This document shows positions 34,200-64,000 of a DNA stretch of 64,000 nt, piece after piece; position 1 is the first letter of the stretch, and the number at the start of each line of letters is the position of its first letter. The DNA is from Typhlomys cinereus. Taxonomy: Eukaryota; Chordata; Mammalia; Rodentia; Platacanthomyidae. The position numbers and the translations under genes are program-made. The stretch covers positions 5,615,501 to 5,679,500 of the forward strand of contig JALPQD010000088.1 of assembly GCA_023101885.1 (NCBI GenBank). The letters are read 5' to 3'. The notes below the pieces were generated by a model, which was given only the letters and a program-made list of their open reading frames with translations, was not told the origin of the DNA and ran no database searches.

Positions 34200-35794
34200 C
34201 AAGTATACAATTTGTTTTTATTTACAATACCCTATAAAAATGTAAATTTAGAAACTTTATTTTTATTAATTAGAACTGAACAAAAAAGGTAAAGCACAAT
34301 AAGGAAGAAATAATAATCAAGTGTTTACTTGATCAGGTGAGAAGGGAAGGTAGGAAGGTGCAGTGGAGACAGTCAGCAGATGGCAGAGGGAGCTAGGGAC
34401 TGTCACGGGAGCAGCTGGTGGAGCCTGAGGCCACAGAAGGGAAATATGGAGAACAGGTCAGCTGATTAACGGGGAGGGGGGAAGGGGGGTTCACTGTTGT
34501 ACAATACGTGTATGTGCAAAATGTTTATTCTCTTTAAATACCACAGCCTGTCCCCCCAACTACATTCAAAAAGGTGAGAACAGCAGAAAGTAGGATCAGG
34601 ACAGTAATATAAAATTAATTCCATTTAATTTCTTAGGACTGTGATCGCTAGGGATCCAAGCCCCTCATCCTGGTTGATTGCCTAAGGGAAGGTAGGTCAG
34701 TGGAAGAGTGAAGCAGACTGTCCCTGCTAAGGTCAAACCCGGCCCCGGCTGCCTGTGAATGGGGCGTGGCTAAGATTAGCATGGACAGTAGTTCTGCCCA
34801 TGGGTAGAAGAGCAGAGCCGCCCAGGCTCAGTGTCCACGGCTGCACTTGGAGGTTTCTACCCAGGACACTAAAGGAAAAGGGGAGGAGAAGCAGCATGGC
34901 TTACGGAAGTCATGGCAGGAAGACGCGCGAGTGTGCAAACAGCCACACTGCAGAAGCAGGCCCAGGTAAGAGCACGTTGGGTACTTCTGAATGCACTTGT
35001 GGGGACAGGATCAAGTGCGTTGCAGTCTAGCAGGAAAAAGGCTTAACCGTGTGCTGTTTCCATTGCGGTGGGCAGCAACAAAAGGAGACGCTGGTGGGAA
35101 GGAAAAGGACTTTTCTGCTGAAGCTGGGCATTAGCCAATTGGAACTCTGATTTATTTAGTGTGCTGTGTACCCTGTATTATATTGAAAACATAGAACCCA
35201 CCAGATTAATTACAAGATGGAACAGAAACAGATTAAAAATGTATCAGCTGGTTTGTGTTTAGAGGTATGTGGCAACTAAATATTTTTCAATCTAAAATTC
35301 ATTCTTTTAAGGACCACCCTCTGGAGACCACATAAATGTATATGAAAGGTTTATGTATATTTATGAATATCTTGATTTCTACTTAACTTTGGCTCTCCTA
35401 TAGTCATATTAATAAGGGACAATGAAAAAAAAGATTTCGATAGATGAGGGAAAGAATCCTTCAGAAGGCTACAACCTACTCGGAACTGTATAGTGATGAT
35501 GGGATATATTTGTGTCTCTAGGACAATGAAAACACAAATTTGAGAAGAATGGGCTAAAAGTAGGACATGCAGAATGTAACACAGAAGGTGATGAACCAGA
35601 AGTATCACCCAGACAAACTTCAAAGAGCAGAGGAAATCCTAGCAGGAGAGACGCCCCTTGCAGACAGGACTTGCTCCACGAGACTTTGCTTTGGGGATAA
35701 GCTACCTTCCCTCCCTCAGCAAAAACACTCCATTGGTGATGGCGACAGTGCAGGTGGCAGCCAAAAGGAGGTACAGAACACGTTTGGAGAGCTT
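34200..35794 (-). other. PATL1: Probable PATL1 3' UTR
   Basis: Follows the stop codon directly on the minus strand and is free of SINEs, unlike both flanks. AATAAA hexamers on the minus strand occur at 34217-34222, 34256-34261 and 34262-34267, giving a plausible polyadenylation cluster about 1.5 kb after the stop. Other AATAAA matches at 34524-34529 and 35151-35156 would give shorter UTRs. The true end is not determinable without transcript data. Confidence 0.45.
34217..34267 (-). terminator. PATL1: Candidate PATL1 polyadenylation signals
   Basis: Three AATAAA hexamers on the minus strand (plus-strand TTTATT at 34217, 34256 and 34262) sit in an A/T-rich stretch at the edge of the repeat-free 3' region. 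They are the distal of several candidates. Use is inferred from position only. Confidence 0.4.
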
Positions 35795-62284
<26,490 letters not shown>

Positions 62285-62431
62285 TCTTGGGGAGGGGGGG
62301 AGGGAGCGGGGAGGGGAGTGGGGGGGAGGGAAGGAAGACGCGCCGACTCCCCGGGCTGCTCGGCGCGCGCGGGTCCTCCACCGGCTCGCGACCCCTGGCC
62401 GCCGCCGTACGCCGGAGCGTGCGTGGGAACG

Positions 62432-62442
62432 TGCGCAGGCGC
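62432..62442. promoter_or_regulatory. NRF1-type site (TGCGCAGGCGC)
   Basis: One mismatch from the NRF1 palindrome YGCGCAYGCGCR, about 150 bp upstream of the PATL1 ATG. Binding is inferred. Confidence 0.55.
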
Positions 62443-62535
62443 GTCTCGGGCTGGGCGGGCGCCCCGGCGGCGGCTGCGCGGGGACGGATGTGGCGGCCCG
62501 CTTCCTGGCGTGAAATAAGTCCCGGGGCGAGGGAC

Positions 62536-62546
62536 TGCGCACGCGC
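62536..62546. promoter_or_regulatory. NRF1-type site (TGCGCACGCGC)
   Basis: Matches the NRF1 core consensus, 104 bp from the first site and about 250 bp upstream of the ATG. Binding is inferred. Confidence 0.6.
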
Positions 62547-62620
62547 CGACTCCGCCCCTCGCCTTCTCTTTTGATCTGAGCCGGCCGGATTGTCACGAGA
62601 TTCCCATCCAGGCGGAGGAA

Positions 62621-63829
62621 ACCCCAGTGATTGTCACACAATAAGGCCCCGAAGAGGATCTGCTGGGAGAATTAAGGCGTTCCTGGGTGGATGGTCCAAC
62701 GCTCTGCACGCTCTTGGGGTGTGTGGGGGGGGTGTGTGGGGGTTGAACCTGCGCCTGCGAGGGGCTCAAATAGAGTCAGTGGTCTTGGAAAGGGACGTGT
62801 CGCTGGCTGAGTCAGCTGGAGGTCGAGCAGTGATTTGCAGGATTAAAAGGCTTGGCAGAGCTAGTTGTGTGTTTTTGTTTTAAACTGGAGGCACATTGAG
62901 AAAGGTTCATCCAAAGTAGTATTTTTAGCCCTCCTGAGCTTCGAGCCGCAAAGAGCAGCGCAGCGGGGTCACAGCCAGCAGCAAGGTCATCCAGTCGGGG
63001 TGCTCCGCTGGGTGAGTGACAACCACTTCCGCTGAGGATCAAGTCCCAGAAAAAGTTGGTGCAGGTTATAAACCTTAGTACCCGAGCCCAGAAGTCTGAA
63101 CTTCTATCAATCCTCACTTTATGTGAGCCCGTTAGAGTCCGCCGGAGCTTTTTAAAAAATATCTTTTCCCCTGAAGACCAAATTTGTACCATGAAGAATT
63201 TAGTCTTGTGGGTTTTTCAACCCTTTTTTTTTTTTTTTTTTTTGTCTTCTGGTGTCTTAAAATATAGCCTCGCCTAGGAAGGGCACATGAGAAATTCCTT
63301 ACATGTTAGTATGCCTGGATGAATCAGATCTGGCATCCTGCAAGCAATGGATTTGAACATAACAGTTCTGGGTAGGAATCTGTGTTTTGTCATGGCTCTG
63401 AGACCAGGGGATAATTGTTTTCTAAGCATCTCTGACCCTTAGTTTCTTTGTAAAGTGGGTATAATTAGATCTGCATCATCAAGTAGTAATTTACTGACAT
63501 ACTGCTACTAACAATTAGAATAAAACTGTATGACATTCTATTTATATGACATTTATATTGATTGTCTCATTGAAACTTTCCTTAGGTTCCCGCTATGACA
63601 GTACTGTTACTTTCCTAACCTAGGTGAGGCTCCTGAGAGTGGAGGACATTCATTTGCCTCAAGCCACCCAGTGATAAGTGACAAACTTGACAATTGAAGT
63701 TTGAGTCCCCACACCCAGTCTCTTAATCACTGTGTCAAAATAACAAAAGCAAATCATTGCATGGCTCAGACTGGAAGAGAAGTAGGCCAAGGAGGTGACA
63801 AGTGATTTCTTGTTTTTTTTTTTTTGCAG
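62621..63829. other. PATL1 upstream flank
   Basis: GC content falls after the CpG island. It includes a T22-type run at 63222-63243. No exon, repeat family or RNA gene recognised. Confidence 0.6.
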
Positions 63830-64000
63830 TTTATATATTTTATTTTTTTATATTTATTTTTTCCCAACCATACAAGCTTAATAGGTACCCCATCCTCTCC
63901 CTCCCTCCACCCCTCCCCAGTCCCCCTTGTACCCTCCCCCCTTTTTGGCTTCCTTTCACCCCCTTCCCTTCCTTTCCCCCAGTGCCCCCCCTTTCCCCTC
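63830..64000 (-). repeat. Probable L1 3' UTR (truncated by window end)
   Basis: AT-rich 'atttattttttcccaaccat' followed by a long C/T-rich stretch with CCCTCC and CCCTTCC motifs. This resembles a reversed rodent L1 3'-UTR polypurine region. The element continues beyond the window. Confidence 0.45.

Overview
This is a mammalian, rodent genomic window. The evidence is split genes with GT-AG introns, two CpG-island promoters and a dense load of B1-, B4-, B2- and ID-like SINEs, MaLR-type LTRs and LINE-1 pieces. An additional abundant tRNA-derived SINE (called 'family A' here) ends in (CA)n and is not the standard mouse or rat B2, so a non-murine myomorph rodent is plausible. I cannot name the species from sequence alone.

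Two protein-coding genes are present, both on the minus strand in tandem. OSBP (oxysterol-binding protein 1) occupies about 1-19777. Its first eight coding exons (522 codons) are in the window and the rest of the sterol-binding domain runs off the left edge. PATL1 (PAT1 homolog 1, P-body mRNA-decay factor) is complete: 19 coding exons between 62284 and 35795 join into 770 codons plus stop with no frameshift, with a probable 3' UTR down to about 34200. The OSBP-PATL1 neighbourhood matches human 11q12.1.

Layout. 1-19777: OSBP exons 8 to 1 with SINE-bearing introns. 18900-20660: OSBP CpG island with nine CCAAT pentamers. 20660-34200: intergenic, with MaLR LTRs, many SINEs and a rearranged U6 snRNA retropseudogene, and no supported gene. 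34200-35794: probable PATL1 3' UTR, SINE-free. 35795-62284: PATL1, with an antisense LINE-1 3' fragment in intron 8. 61770-62600: PATL1 CpG-island promoter with two NRF1-type sites. 62600-64000: upstream flank, ending in a LINE-1 3'-UTR-like pyrimidine-rich stretch.

The two genes are not known to share a pathway: OSBP acts at ER-Golgi contacts and PATL1 in cytoplasmic mRNA decapping. I see no prokaryotic-type system, CRISPR array or clearly undescribed gene. The most unusual items are the CCAAT array, a 55-nt perfect purine-pyrimidine alternation in OSBP intron 1, the duplicated-end U6 pseudogene, a SINE insertion carrying extra 5' sequence inside one target-site duplication, and a terminal PATL1 coding exon of only 22 nt.
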